From assembly GCA_964486825.1 (NCBI GenBank), contig CAZAQS010000006.1, positions 1-52,698 of the forward strand: a DNA stretch of 52,698 nt, read 5' to 3'. This document shows positions 15,247 to 23,485 of the stretch, piece by piece. The first letter of the stretch is position 1. Every line of letters starts with the position of its first letter. Under the pieces are notes generated by a model, which made no database searches, had not been told where the DNA came from, and worked only from the letters and a program-made list of their open reading frames with translations. The stretch comes from CAZAQS01 sp964486825. GTDB taxonomy: Bacteria > Chloroflexota > Anaerolineae > Anaerolineales > UBA4823. The position numbers and the translations under genes are program-made.

Positions 15247-18200
15247 TTACTCGATCTCCAACATGGGGACACTGGCGAAGTCATCCACGCCAAGCGCTCC
15301 CTGAAGGGCGCTGCTGGGGGTGAAATCGCTCAGCCAGGCTTCCTGATCGCCACTCGCCGGCCAAACCAGGTCAATAACGCGCGTATGGTTGGTAGCGCCC
15401 GGTGGCGCTCCCCCAAATCGCCATTGCTCAGCAACCGGGTCGACGTCTCGGACACGCATCACACCGCCGCTTGGAAAACCTTCCTGGCCCAGAACCAGGG
15501 CAGCATAACGCCACTCATGTGGGCTATCCCCTAAAATGCTCCCGGGTATCCGGATGGTCACCCTACGCTGGCCTGCATCGGTCAGGACCATGAACTGGCT
15601 TGAAGCAGCCACTTTCTCCGGCCCGCCGCTGCCTGGCACGAAAATCCCTGCTTCCCAGCCTTCGATCGTTACGGCAAAATCCCAGGCGTACCCTTCCTGT
15701 AAAGCCAGGTTGCGTCCAGGAAGCATGTTTACCTCCCCTGATTGGCCTTTGTTCTGATCGATGTAGATATCAAAGGTCTGGACGGATAAGCCATTAGGAG
15801 ATCCCCAAGGGTTTTCAACCGGCCCGCGCATCGTAAACCTGAAAACAATATTTTCATCATCGTATCCAACCTGGAAGCTGGTGATATCGAAATTTCCACT
15901 CGAAAAGACCGCGTCACCTGGATAAGTATAGCTACCGGGTCCATGATCATCGTTTAGGGGGTCTTCCACTTCTAAAAGGATGGTCGTCGATCCTATATCC
16001 GGGAGGACCAAGACAGCCGGGCCTTCGCCAGGTAGGAAATGTGCGTCCAGCGGACGGCTTTCTCCTGAAAGCTGCAACGAGCGGTTGTAAACCGCTTTCA
16101 GGGTGATACGATCGCCAGTATCTGCGCCTCCTAACCAGGCCAATGGCAGACCAACTTCAAGCTCCGAATCGCCAGCCGCAGATTCTTCCAAAAGCTGAGG
16201 CTCTGACCAATCCCCGTCCTCCTGAGCGATATACAGCTCGGCCGTTTGCAGGAGGCCATCCTGGAATTCGACGACCAGCAGGCGGTTAGCAGGAAAACCC
16301 AGCAGACTTCCATTGCGGGTAAAATCGTTGGTTGCCCCGCTACCCGGGACACGCAGGTAAACTTCAACAAAACTGGCGCCGGAGGCACCGGCAAAGTCGG
16401 ACCGGCTGGTAAAGCCCAGGTACAAATTCTGGCTATCAAAACCATAAGCCATGCGTTCGAAGAATGGATCTACAGTGGACATCACCCCGCCAGACGCAGA
16501 ATAAACGCCAGCAGCTTCCCATTCCTCCCCATCGATTTCCCCGTCGATGGTTGGAGCGATCAATCCCTGGGATGACTGGTCGGCAGTGATGGCTTGTTGA
16601 GGGATGATTGGGATGTCCAAATAAACAGGCGGCTGCTCGCCAACCGCCAGATACACCTGCTTCAGGGTATCCCGAAACTGGCGGTCAAAAGATTCATCGT
16701 CCTGGGAGTCCTGGTCTGCGCCGTACCACCAGAACCAATCCGAGCCCTCAGCAATAAACATCAAGATCTTCGCCAACTCCAGGTTCTCGGCCGAGGTTTG
16801 GCGCCTGCCTGTAATATAGCCCTGTAGCATGTCGCGGGTCTGGGCAAGGTAATCCCAAGCCTGGTTTTCTTCCTCCTCACCAATCCAGGTCGAGTAGTCA
16901 GCGTTGATCCAGGAGCCTGCCCAAAGCTCTTCGATCCTGGGTTGGTCAGGAGCGATGGCCAGGAATTCACTCGGAGTGACGGTCTTAATGAGAGGGTCCT
17001 GGCTGAGGCCCTGGTACAGGCTGTGTAAAAACTCCTTTCCATCCTTCTCATAATGCTCCCAGGCGTTCTCTCCATCGAGGATCACCGAAACCAGGTGGGG
17101 CCCTTGCGCGCCTGTGTCGATCAAGGCCTGCCGAATGGCATGGATGCGGTTGATGAAGTCAGCAGCAGCAACAGCGCCCGGTTGCCCAGAATATGTAAAA
17201 CCAACCATATCAGAGATCATCCTGTCCCTGAACAAGATCGCTACAGGATCGCCTCGCCTGCCCTGGACGTAATATGGACGGTACAGCTGGTCTGGCTCAG
17301 TGACGACCTCGTGTGAGTCGCGCGTGAAACTGGGGAAGCCCAGGCTGTTTGCCAACACACCTTCATCGGAGGCCATCCATTCAATCCCCGCCTGAGAAAC
17401 CATGGTGACGATATCCTGGGCTACGGCGCCTTCAGCCGGCCACATGCCGAGGGGCGAGCGCCCGAAATGCTCTTCATAAAATTTTACCCCAAGCTGCACC
17501 TGTTCGACCGCATCCGCTCCATAAGTGAAATGTACGCCTCCCAGATCGATATCCGGAAGAGCTACCCTGGCCAGGTCGGTGTTCACAAGCAAGGGCAAGA
17601 TGGGATGAGCAAAGGGAGTCATGGTGATCTCGATCTGCCCGGCCTCCTGCAGCTGGCGGTGGATGGGAATTACTTCGCCGATCAAGCGCCGGTGTTCATC
17701 GAAGAGGATTACCTTGTCAGCCTCTTCGAAACCACGGCCTTTAGTAACCAGGCCTGTAAGTGGTTGCTGTTCCAGCCAGTCCGGGTCGGTCCAGGCCAGG
17801 TTAAACAGCACCTGCAAATCCAGGTAATCCTGGGTTGTGTAAACGCTGAGCGGATCCTGGCTCTCATCCCTCAAGGAGAGCAGCTCCTGGTAACGGGGGA
17901 AGCGGGCGATGATGCGCCGGTTGGTGTCGAAAAAACGCTCCAATAAGAACTGCTTTTCCTCAACGGTAAGCTGCTCGGCAGGGACTTCCGCGACAATCCA
18001 GTACAGGTCTTTCGCCCCAGAATTCAAGTCATCAATCTGGCGGATCAGGCTGGGAGTGAGGTTGAATGTGGCATGCACATCCGGGTATTGTTTCAAAATG
18101 GCAGCCATGTCCACGTAGTCTTTTGTTGCATGGACGCGTACCCATGGTTTGGCATATACCTCGCTTTCCGGATCCTTGAAATACACCGGCTGGTGCTGGT

Positions 18201-18450
18201 GCCAGATAATGGACAGGTAAATTGGATCCTCTACTACTTCTACGATCTCAGGTGTAAAAGTAGGCTGTGGTGTGGCGGGTAGGGCGATCGGGGTGACCGT
18301 CGGCTGTGGTGCGGGGGAAGGGGTGGCCTGTCCACAGCTGGAAAGGAAAAAGGCTAAAGCCAGAAGGAATTTCAGGAACAGGGACGAGGAGATTTTTATT
18401 TCACTTTCTCCAGATATTAACCAATGGGAACTGAATTTCGAAAAAGACAT
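15247..18450 (-). CDS. Secreted GH57 glycoside hydrolase lipoprotein with C-terminal glucodextranase-type module
   Basis: A 1067-residue exported enzyme. Lipobox with Cys39 (FFLSSCGQ), short Thr/Pro linker, GH57 catalytic domain (about 76-480), a CBM9-like sandwich region (about 640-800) and a C-terminal domain (about 840-1060; DPLNDDHGPGSYTYP, FDIYIDQNKGQSG) resembling the glucodextranase C-terminal binding module. GH57 motifs are visible: HQHQPVYF at 84-91, GQIEI at 271-275, nucleophile candidate E340 in GMWPAEGAV and acid/base candidate D362 in WMASDEGV. Amylopullulanase-type alpha-glucan cleavage at the cell surface is likely; other GH57 activities remain possible. GGAGAGG lies 6 nt before ATG 18450, within the esterase remnant upstream. 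Confidence 0.9.
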   Translation of the reverse strand: MSFSKFSSHWLISGESEIKISSSLFLKFLLALAFFLSSCGQATPSPAPQPTVTPIALPATPQPTFTPEIVEVVEDPIYLSIIWHQHQPVYFKDPESEVYAKPWVRVHATKDYVDMAAILKQYPDVHATFNLTPSLIRQIDDLNSGAKDLYWIVAEVPAEQLTVEEKQFLLERFFDTNRRIIARFPRYQELLSLRDESQDPLSVYTTQDYLDLQVLFNLAWTDPDWLEQQPLTGLVTKGRGFEEADKVILFDEHRRLIGEVIPIHRQLQEAGQIEITMTPFAHPILPLLVNTDLARVALPDIDLGGVHFTYGADAVEQVQLGVKFYEEHFGRSPLGMWPAEGAVAQDIVTMVSQAGIEWMASDEGVLANSLGFPSFTRDSHEVVTEPDQLYRPYYVQGRRGDPVAILFRDRMISDMVGFTYSGQPGAVAAADFINRIHAIRQALIDTGAQGPHLVSVILDGENAWEHYEKDGKEFLHSLYQGLSQDPLIKTVTPSEFLAIAPDQPRIEELWAGSWINADYSTWIGEEEENQAWDYLAQTRDMLQGYITGRRQTSAENLELAKILMFIAEGSDWFWWYGADQDSQDDESFDRQFRDTLKQVYLAVGEQPPVYLDIPIIPQQAITADQSSQGLIAPTIDGEIDGEEWEAAGVYSASGGVMSTVDPFFERMAYGFDSQNLYLGFTSRSDFAGASGASFVEVYLRVPGSGATNDFTRNGSLLGFPANRLLVVEFQDGLLQTAELYIAQEDGDWSEPQLLEESAAGDSELEVGLPLAWLGGADTGDRITLKAVYNRSLQLSGESRPLDAHFLPGEGPAVLVLPDIGSTTILLEVEDPLNDDHGPGSYTYPGDAVFSSGNFDITSFQVGYDDENIVFRFTMRGPVENPWGSPNGLSVQTFDIYIDQNKGQSGEVNMLPGRNLALQEGYAWDFAVTIEGWEAGIFVPGSGGPEKVAASSQFMVLTDAGQRRVTIRIPGSILGDSPHEWRYAALVLGQEGFPSGGVMRVRDVDPVAEQWRFGGAPPGATNHTRVIDLVWPASGDQEAWLSDFTPSSALQGALGVDDFASVPMLEIE

Positions 18451-18644
18451 TCAAGACCTCTCCAGACTTCGTCTCGCCAGGCAGTGTAATTATGTCCAGC
18501 TGGATATTCCGCATAAACCGGCTCATAGCCGCGCCCCTGGAGTAATGCAGACATACGCCGGTTGCTTTCGAGACATGGCAATGGCACAGGTTGGATGCGC
18601 TTCTGCTGGATGAGATGATCCAGAATGGTTGGGAGGCGAGCCAC
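18417..18644 (-). pseudogene. Remnant of a Fes-type esterase with its core deleted
   Basis: A 75-codon open frame from GTG 18644, 3 nt after the malG-like stop. Its first part (RLPTILDHLIQQKRIQPVPLP) matches the N-terminal region of enterochelin-esterase-like alpha/beta hydrolases, where a 'vPtILDnLIaegrIpPv' type segment precedes the active site. After a junction at about residue 22 it continues (MSALLQGRGYEPVYAEYP, then AGHNYTAWRDEV) with the C-terminal portion, including the catalytic His. The middle, with the GxSxGG nucleophile, is missing. It is best read as an internally deleted esterase relic left inside the sugar operon. The GH57 ribosome site lies within it. Confidence 0.6.
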
Positions 18645-18647
18645 AAG

Positions 18648-19541
18648 CTACCCTTTCACAGCACCCTGAGTCAGCCCCCCAACGATCTGGTCTTGCAAGG
18701 CCAGGTAAATGATCATAATCGGCAGTGCGCCGATCAAGGCGCCGGCTGCAAATACACCCCACCTTTGAGCAAACTGTGCTTGAGTGAATATCTGCAAGCC
18801 CAACATCAGGGTATATTGATCGCTGCTCTTGAGCAGCACGCGCGCCAGAACGAACTCACCATAGGTGGTAATGTAGTTGAGGATACCGATAACGATCAAG
18901 ATTGGGCGCAGTAAGGGTAGGATCAGCCGGGTGAAGATTTGCCAATCTGTGGCCCCCTCCACCATGGCTGATTCGTCAATATCGCGTGGGACGGTGTCAA
19001 GAAAACCTTTCATGAGCCAGATATTAACGCCCATCGCACCGCCCAGATATACCAGGATCAAGCTGGTATGTTGGTTTAAGCCTAAGAATGGAAAGATATC
19101 ACCAACCTGAGATATCATCAGGAAGACTGCAACAAGGGTCAGAATTGTGGGGAACACCTGGATGAGCAAGATGGCCTTGAGCATCGTCTGGCGACCACGG
19201 AAACGAAAGCGTGAGAATGCATAAGCCGCGATTGTGGTAATTGAAAGTGAAAGCAAGGACGTGATCGTGGCGATCTTGAGTGAATTTCCAAACCAGGTCC
19301 AGAAAGGGAACTGCTGCGATGTCAGCAGGCTACGGTAATTATCCCACCCAGGGTTCGTTGGGATCAGCCTTTGAGTGGCGAGAGACCCGGTTGGATTTAA
19401 GGAGGCTGAGATAACCCACAGGATGGGGAAAACCGAGAATAAAATCAGGATAACCGCCACGATCAAGCGCAAACTAATGCTGAACCTGCGTTGTACACTG
19501 GTAGAAGTCCGAAGTCGTTGAATAGAAGACATACTAGACAT
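18648..19541 (-). CDS. ABC sugar transporter permease, MalG type
   Basis: Inner-membrane permease of a carbohydrate ABC importer, about 297 residues with six predicted helices. The cytoplasmic EAA loop that docks the ATPase is clear (ESAMVEGATDWQIFTRLILP). It begins with a basic tail then the helix LIVAVILILFSVFPILWV, and ends in GLTQGAVKG, typical of MalG/GanQ. ATG 19541 is preceded by GGAGGTCA 6 nt upstream; GTG 19547 is the alternative. It overlaps the end of the malF-like gene by 8 nt. No ATPase subunit is encoded nearby, as is usual for systems sharing one MsmX/MalK-like ATPase. Confidence 0.93.
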   Translation of the reverse strand: MSSMSSIQRLRTSTSVQRRFSISLRLIVAVILILFSVFPILWVISASLNPTGSLATQRLIPTNPGWDNYRSLLTSQQFPFWTWFGNSLKIATITSLLSLSITTIAAYAFSRFRFRGRQTMLKAILLIQVFPTILTLVAVFLMISQVGDIFPFLGLNQHTSLILVYLGGAMGVNIWLMKGFLDTVPRDIDESAMVEGATDWQIFTRLILPLLRPILIVIGILNYITTYGEFVLARVLLKSSDQYTLMLGLQIFTQAQFAQRWGVFAAGALIGALPIMIIYLALQDQIVGGLTQGAVKG

Positions 19542-20616
19542 TTTCACTGACCTCCTCCCACATACGGGTAAAGCGGAACTGGAAAAGTGTTATAGCGCCA
19601 ACAATAAAAAAGATGATGATCGTAATGGCCGAGGCAAAACCGTAGTTTATACCGCGAGTGCCAGCGAAGGCTAAATTATATACATAGCTGATCAAAATAT
19701 CCGTGTGTCCAGCTGGCGTGGGCGTACCGGCCATAGGTGGTCCGCCTTGGTTGAAAAGAAATATCAAGTTGAAATTATTAAAGTTGAAGGCAAACGAGGC
19801 GATCAGCAAAGGGCCAACGGCTACCAGCAACAACGGTAAAGTAATCATGCTAAACTTTTGCCAGATGTTCGCTCCATCCACCTGAGCGGCAGCATAAATG
19901 TCATCAGGGATGGACTGCAGCGCCCCGCTGCAGATCAGCATAAAGTATGGATAACTAAGCCAGAGATTGACGATCAGAATAGCGATTTTTGCCCAAAGTT
20001 GGTTTGTGAACCAGGGTGGAGCCCAACCAATCCACGATGTGAGGACGCGGTCAATAACACCAAGATCCGGATTTAGCATCCCACGCCAGATCAAAATGGT
20101 TATCAGGGCGGGGATGGTGTATGGAATTATGAGTAATGAACGAATCAGCTTCTTTAAAGGAAAATATGGATCATTAAACATGATGGCTATCGCCAAACCA
20201 AGAAAGAAATTAAACAGCAGACTAAAAAAAGCAAATGCAAAGTTCCAGGTAATGATCCTGACCAAAGGGCCGCGCAAGGCTGGGCTGGTAAAAAATTCCC
20301 TAAAATTGGAGACACCGACTTGTTCGACAAAACCAGGTCGAAGCTGTCGACCATCAAACGTAGTGAAAGTGCCCTGCCGGTTTATATATATGAGCCCTGT
20401 CTCCCGGTTAATCATAGCATCCAGATCGGGATCATAATCGTAAAGGGGCAATAACTCCGCTGCCTCGGATGGGGACCGAACCTGAATGGTTGTTCCTTCT
20501 TCCCCAAAAAGGATGTTTGAGAGATTCCTGTCTGTAGCTGCCATGATCGCGTTCAATCTTTGATAGCCTTCGATTGTTTGTGGAATACCTCTATCATCAA
20601 GCTCCCCAACCCCCAT
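19534..20616 (-). CDS. ABC sugar transporter permease MalF type, C-terminal part (after in-frame amber)
   Basis: The larger part of a MalF/GanP-like permease, about 360 residues from ATG 20616. It carries the second half of the extracytoplasmic P2-like loop (TFTTFDGRQLRPGFVEQVG), the segment NFREFFTSPALRGPLVRIITWN, five or six helices and the EAA loop (AAAQVDGANIWQKFSMITLP). The preceding codons (PLPGE) are in the same frame as the N-terminal gene, from which it is separated only by TAG at 20632-20634. Independent initiation at ATG 20616 has no good ribosome site and would yield a product lacking the first three helices, so this is probably one gene broken by a point mutation. Confidence 0.85.
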   Translation of the reverse strand: MGVGELDDRGIPQTIEGYQRLNAIMAATDRNLSNILFGEEGTTIQVRSPSEAAELLPLYDYDPDLDAMINRETGLIYINRQGTFTTFDGRQLRPGFVEQVGVSNFREFFTSPALRGPLVRIITWNFAFAFFSLLFNFFLGLAIAIMFNDPYFPLKKLIRSLLIIPYTIPALITILIWRGMLNPDLGVIDRVLTSWIGWAPPWFTNQLWAKIAILIVNLWLSYPYFMLICSGALQSIPDDIYAAAQVDGANIWQKFSMITLPLLLVAVGPLLIASFAFNFNNFNLIFLFNQGGPPMAGTPTPAGHTDILISYVYNLAFAGTRGINYGFASAITIIIFFIVGAITLFQFRFTRMWEEVSENV

Positions 20617-20631
20617 CTCACCAGGTAAGGG

Positions 20632-21129
20632 CTAAATCAGGGGTTCCTCAGGTAACGCCAGGTATCCATTCCCTTCGGCATCCTTAAGCCAGAGTGCATA
20701 CTCACCATCCGCGGATCTATAAGCTGTCCAGGAGTATGCTCTCCCCGTTTCCGGAAGATATTTCTGCCCCATAAGCTGGTCGATGGCTTGTTCCTTCGTG
20801 ATGAGATGGCCCTCTCCATAGTTCGTAAAGGCGACCCAGACAGTAAATATGATCGGGTAGATCGTAAACAGGCCCATCATTACCAGCCCAACGACCATCC
20901 AACGGACAGGGTAGGCTTCCTGGCGCAGAAGCACCACGTTGACAAAAACCGCAAGGATGATAATTGCAGTTGCTAAAGGATAGTAACCCAAGGACCATAG
21001 TCTCATGAGAAACCAAACTACAGCCAGGTCTACAACGATCAAAATCGCTAGACGCATCAGGCGAGGCAAAATGGGTACTGAAATAGAGGCCTGTGCTTTT
21101 ACGGTCTTCTGGGAGGCAGTAGATGCCAT
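20632..21129 (-). CDS. ABC sugar transporter permease MalF type, N-terminal part (ends at in-frame amber)
   Basis: The first 165 codons of the MalF-like permease: about three helices (LAILIVVDLAVVWFLMRLW, PLATAIIILAVFVNVVLL, WMVVGLVMMGLFTIYPIIF), the VAFTNYGEGHLITKEQAIDQL motif that starts the periplasmic P2 loop in MalF, and YSWTAYRSADGEYALWL. Codon 166 is TAG, after which the frame continues unbroken into the C-terminal part; with readthrough the protein would be about 531 residues, as for normal MalF (514 in E. coli). ATG 21129 is chosen because GGAGG lies 7 nt upstream; ATG 21147 overlaps that site. Several genes here end in TAG, so TAG is a true stop. Confidence 0.87.
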   Translation of the reverse strand: MASTASQKTVKAQASISVPILPRLMRLAILIVVDLAVVWFLMRLWSLGYYPLATAIIILAVFVNVVLLRQEAYPVRWMVVGLVMMGLFTIYPIIFTVWVAFTNYGEGHLITKEQAIDQLMGQKYLPETGRAYSWTAYRSADGEYALWLKDAEGNGYLALPEEPLI

Positions 21130-21214
21130 AGAGAAACCTCCGTTCATCCATTCAACGAAATAAAAATGGAATGAAGGCCGGGAAAATTCCCGGCCTTCTC
21201 TGAAAATATTCTAA

Positions 21215-22843
21215 CTATTCGATAGTGACTTCCACCAAGTGTGTTTCTGGATCGTACACGAAAGTCACTGTACTGTCAGCTGATAGGCTGAGCGGGTAGT
21301 TCGGGCCATCCAGCGCGCCATCCGAACCGTAGTTAGTGGTCCAATCGCCGTCCAAGGCGACTTTGAACTCGTATTCGCCAGCCGGGATTTCAGCCGTGAG
21401 CGTATATAAGCCGTCGTCACCCTCCTCCATAGCAGTCGCAGCACAGGCGGGATCCCAGTCAGCGCCGCAGCCAGCTTCGTCCTGGTAGCTGCCAGGCAGA
21501 TTGACCATGCCAGCCAGGGCGCCCTGGATCAGTGCACGCACCTGTTCCGCCGCGTCTGTCATGGCTTCTTCAGGGGTCTGCTCACCGGTCACAGCGAGCG
21601 TAATTCCGTTATCCCAGGCGCTCCACATGGAACCCATTTCAGGGATGTTCGGCACGGGCATTGCGTCAACACCGGCTTCTCCAAACGCAGCCAGGTCAGG
21701 ATCATCCATAGTCTCCAGGACAGCCGTAAACGCCGACGGGCGATTTCCGGTTTCTTGGAGAAGCTGCATCATTTCCTCAGTGGCGACGTACTCGGTCAGA
21801 AATGCCTGTGCCAGCAATACATTATCGCTGAGGGGGTTTACCATGAAGCCTTGCACGCCGAGGAACGGAACGCCGTCGTCGGGGAAGGTAGTAATCTCGT
21901 ATGGCACGCCGGAGGCGCGGATGCGATCCAACGCCCAAGGACCAGCCATGAGGAATGGGATATCTCCGCTTTCAAACAACGAATGGGCGGTTTCATAGTC
22001 AAAGCGCTCCGCCATCAATCCCTCTTCTGCAGCCTCAGTCATATAGGTAACCGCAGCGATCATACCCTCGCTATCCAGACCGACGTCGTTGGGATTCCAT
22101 TTACCATCTGCTGTCAATCCAAAAACATAGCCGCCAAAGGCTGTCTGGATTGGCAAGGCATTGTATCCTGGCCCGGTAGCCACAGCGAAAGCATACTGGG
22201 CCTGGCCTTCCGCCTTCAACTCCCGGGCGATTTCCAGCACCTCTTCCCATGTAGCTGGCGGTTCAGGAACCAGCTCTGTGTTGTAGAAGAACCCAAGGTT
22301 CTCGAAAGCGTATGGAACACCGTAAAGATTGCCGTCTGTATAGGTGAAAGCATCTAGAGTCGACTCAACAAATTCGCCTCTCTTATCACCCAAGTCGATG
22401 GGGGCTACCAGGCCACTTTCGACCAGCGCCCCTAGCCAGTCATGGACGCCGAGGTAAATGTCAGGACCTTCACCGGCTGGTATGGCGATGATGGCTTGGG
22501 AGCGAATGTCTTGAACACGACCCAAGTCTTCGACGATGAGCTGCACGTTGTAATCAGCGAGAAACTCATCCGCAAACCCAAGCAGTATTGGCGTGCGAGT
22601 GTCATCGGCCCAGATTGTCAGGGTAGCATCTGGTTGCGCTGGGGCTTGAGTCGGCTCCGGCGCCTCAGTGGGCTCTACCACAGGCTCGGTTGGCGCCACA
22701 ACTTCAGTAGGCTCTTCAACAGGCGCCACGGGCTCTACAACTGCAGTTGGTTCAGGCTCAGGGGTAGTGGCTGGTCCACACGCTGAAAGCACCAGGACTG
22801 CGATCATAGATAGGAGGACCAGAGTCCAAATTTTTCTCTTCAT
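21215..22843 (-). CDS. MalE-type sugar-binding lipoprotein with C-terminal X25 starch-binding module
   Basis: Substrate-binding lipoprotein of the MalFG-type importer, 542 residues. Lipobox VLSACG gives Cys22; a Pro/Glu/Thr/Val linker runs to about 75 (repeats of VEEPTEVVAPTEP type); the family-1 binding domain spans about 78-440 (LTIWADDTRTPILLGF, YGVPYAFENLGFFYNTEL, PFLMAGPWALDRIRA). Residues 447-542 form an extra beta-sandwich domain of the X25 type known from amylopullulanases (CGADWDPACAATAM, then IPAGEYEFKVALDGDWTTNYG, then VTFVYDPETHLVEVTIE). An attached polysaccharide-binding module on a binding protein is unusual. AAGGAG lies before ATG 22843. It is followed after 85 nt by the malF-like gene. 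Confidence 0.92.
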   Translation of the reverse strand: MKRKIWTLVLLSMIAVLVLSACGPATTPEPEPTAVVEPVAPVEEPTEVVAPTEPVVEPTEAPEPTQAPAQPDATLTIWADDTRTPILLGFADEFLADYNVQLIVEDLGRVQDIRSQAIIAIPAGEGPDIYLGVHDWLGALVESGLVAPIDLGDKRGEFVESTLDAFTYTDGNLYGVPYAFENLGFFYNTELVPEPPATWEEVLEIARELKAEGQAQYAFAVATGPGYNALPIQTAFGGYVFGLTADGKWNPNDVGLDSEGMIAAVTYMTEAAEEGLMAERFDYETAHSLFESGDIPFLMAGPWALDRIRASGVPYEITTFPDDGVPFLGVQGFMVNPLSDNVLLAQAFLTEYVATEEMMQLLQETGNRPSAFTAVLETMDDPDLAAFGEAGVDAMPVPNIPEMGSMWSAWDNGITLAVTGEQTPEEAMTDAAEQVRALIQGALAGMVNLPGSYQDEAGCGADWDPACAATAMEEGDDGLYTLTAEIPAGEYEFKVALDGDWTTNYGSDGALDGPNYPLSLSADSTVTFVYDPETHLVEVTIE

Positions 22844-23320
22844 TTCTTTTTCTCCTTAGTTTATATTTTCAATACCCTTGCCAGTCTTATCATTTGGCCA
22901 GACATGGCATTCATTCTATTTATGGATTTTTGTCTTGTTTGTTATCACCTCCTTATCCATCTCACGTTACGTCTCGTTATGGCGATTTAAATAAAACTAT
23001 CAAACCGCTAACAAGCCCTTCGACATCAATCTTAACGTCCAAAAAGCGATTTAGGAAATCTGCATCCCCGGCTGCTCAAGCGCGCTGAAGATCCAGTCCA
23101 CTCTATATACTCAATTTGAGGCTTTAGGCCAGGATTATTTGGGCGTGGTTTTACCAGCCCTCCCTCATGAATGCTTCTGATCAATGGGGTCGTGCTGCTG
23201 CTGTTGCTGATCATCAACGCCCTCACGGTCGCCAGAAAGACCCCCGGTTTTCATGTTTTGATTCAAGTAGCAATTGCGAAACGTTGGTCGAAATGAATTT
23301 AATCAATAGTCCCCAATCAC

Positions 23321-23350
23321 ATTAATCAATGAAAGCGATGATTTTGTCAA
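23321..23350 (-). promoter_or_regulatory. Second candidate promoter of the sugar operon
   Basis: On the minus strand: TTGACA (23350-23345), 18-nt spacer, ATTAAT (23326-23321). The partial palindrome at 23274-23290 lies 30-50 nt downstream of this -10, a usual position for a repressor site. Confidence 0.35.
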
Positions 23351-23439
23351 TTTTCTAAGAGGACAATTTCACCGTATTTATTCTCGGGAAATAAAGGATC
23401 AAGGCCTTCAAGGTAGATACACCAACAAATGATATCCCA

Positions 23440-23468
23440 ACTTTAAATCAAAAGATAGCGGTTGTCAA
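23440..23468 (-). promoter_or_regulatory. Candidate distal promoter of the sugar operon
   Basis: On the minus strand: TTGACA (23468-23463), 17-nt spacer, TAAAGT (23445-23440). It lies just after the GH42 stop codon, about 600 nt before the malE-like start. Confidence 0.4.
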
Positions 23469-23485
23469 GCACCTTAAAAATTTCG

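Larger units (their letters stand above)
22860..23485 (-). promoter_or_regulatory. Long non-coding stretch upstream of the malE-like gene
   Basis: About 625 bp without a convincing gene. It contains two good -35 elements on the minus strand, a perfect but orphan Shine-Dalgarno sequence (AAGGAGGTGATAAC, minus strand, about 22945-22958), and a central-CpG partial palindrome around 23274-23290 (TTGCGAAACGTTGGTCG) that could be a LacI-family operator. A 64-codon frame on the minus strand (23032-23226) has no recognisable homology and is not called. If transcription starts at the distal promoters, the malE leader would be 450-600 nt. Confidence 0.4.

Noticed and set aside
20632..20634. UAG as pyrrolysine or recoded sense codon in the MalF-like gene
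   Set aside because: Other genes in the window (paaC, the FAH-family gene, the aldolase, the Fe-S carrier) end normally in TAG, and the site is in a periplasmic-loop region with no reason for pyrrolysine.
22945..22960. ATCACCTCCTTA on the plus strand, like the 3' tail of 16S rRNA
   Set aside because: No 16S sequence precedes it; it is the complement of a perfect Shine-Dalgarno sequence on the minus strand.
23032..23226. 64-codon frame on the minus strand in the malE leader
   Set aside because: No recognisable family, no good ribosome site; kept only as part of the leader description.
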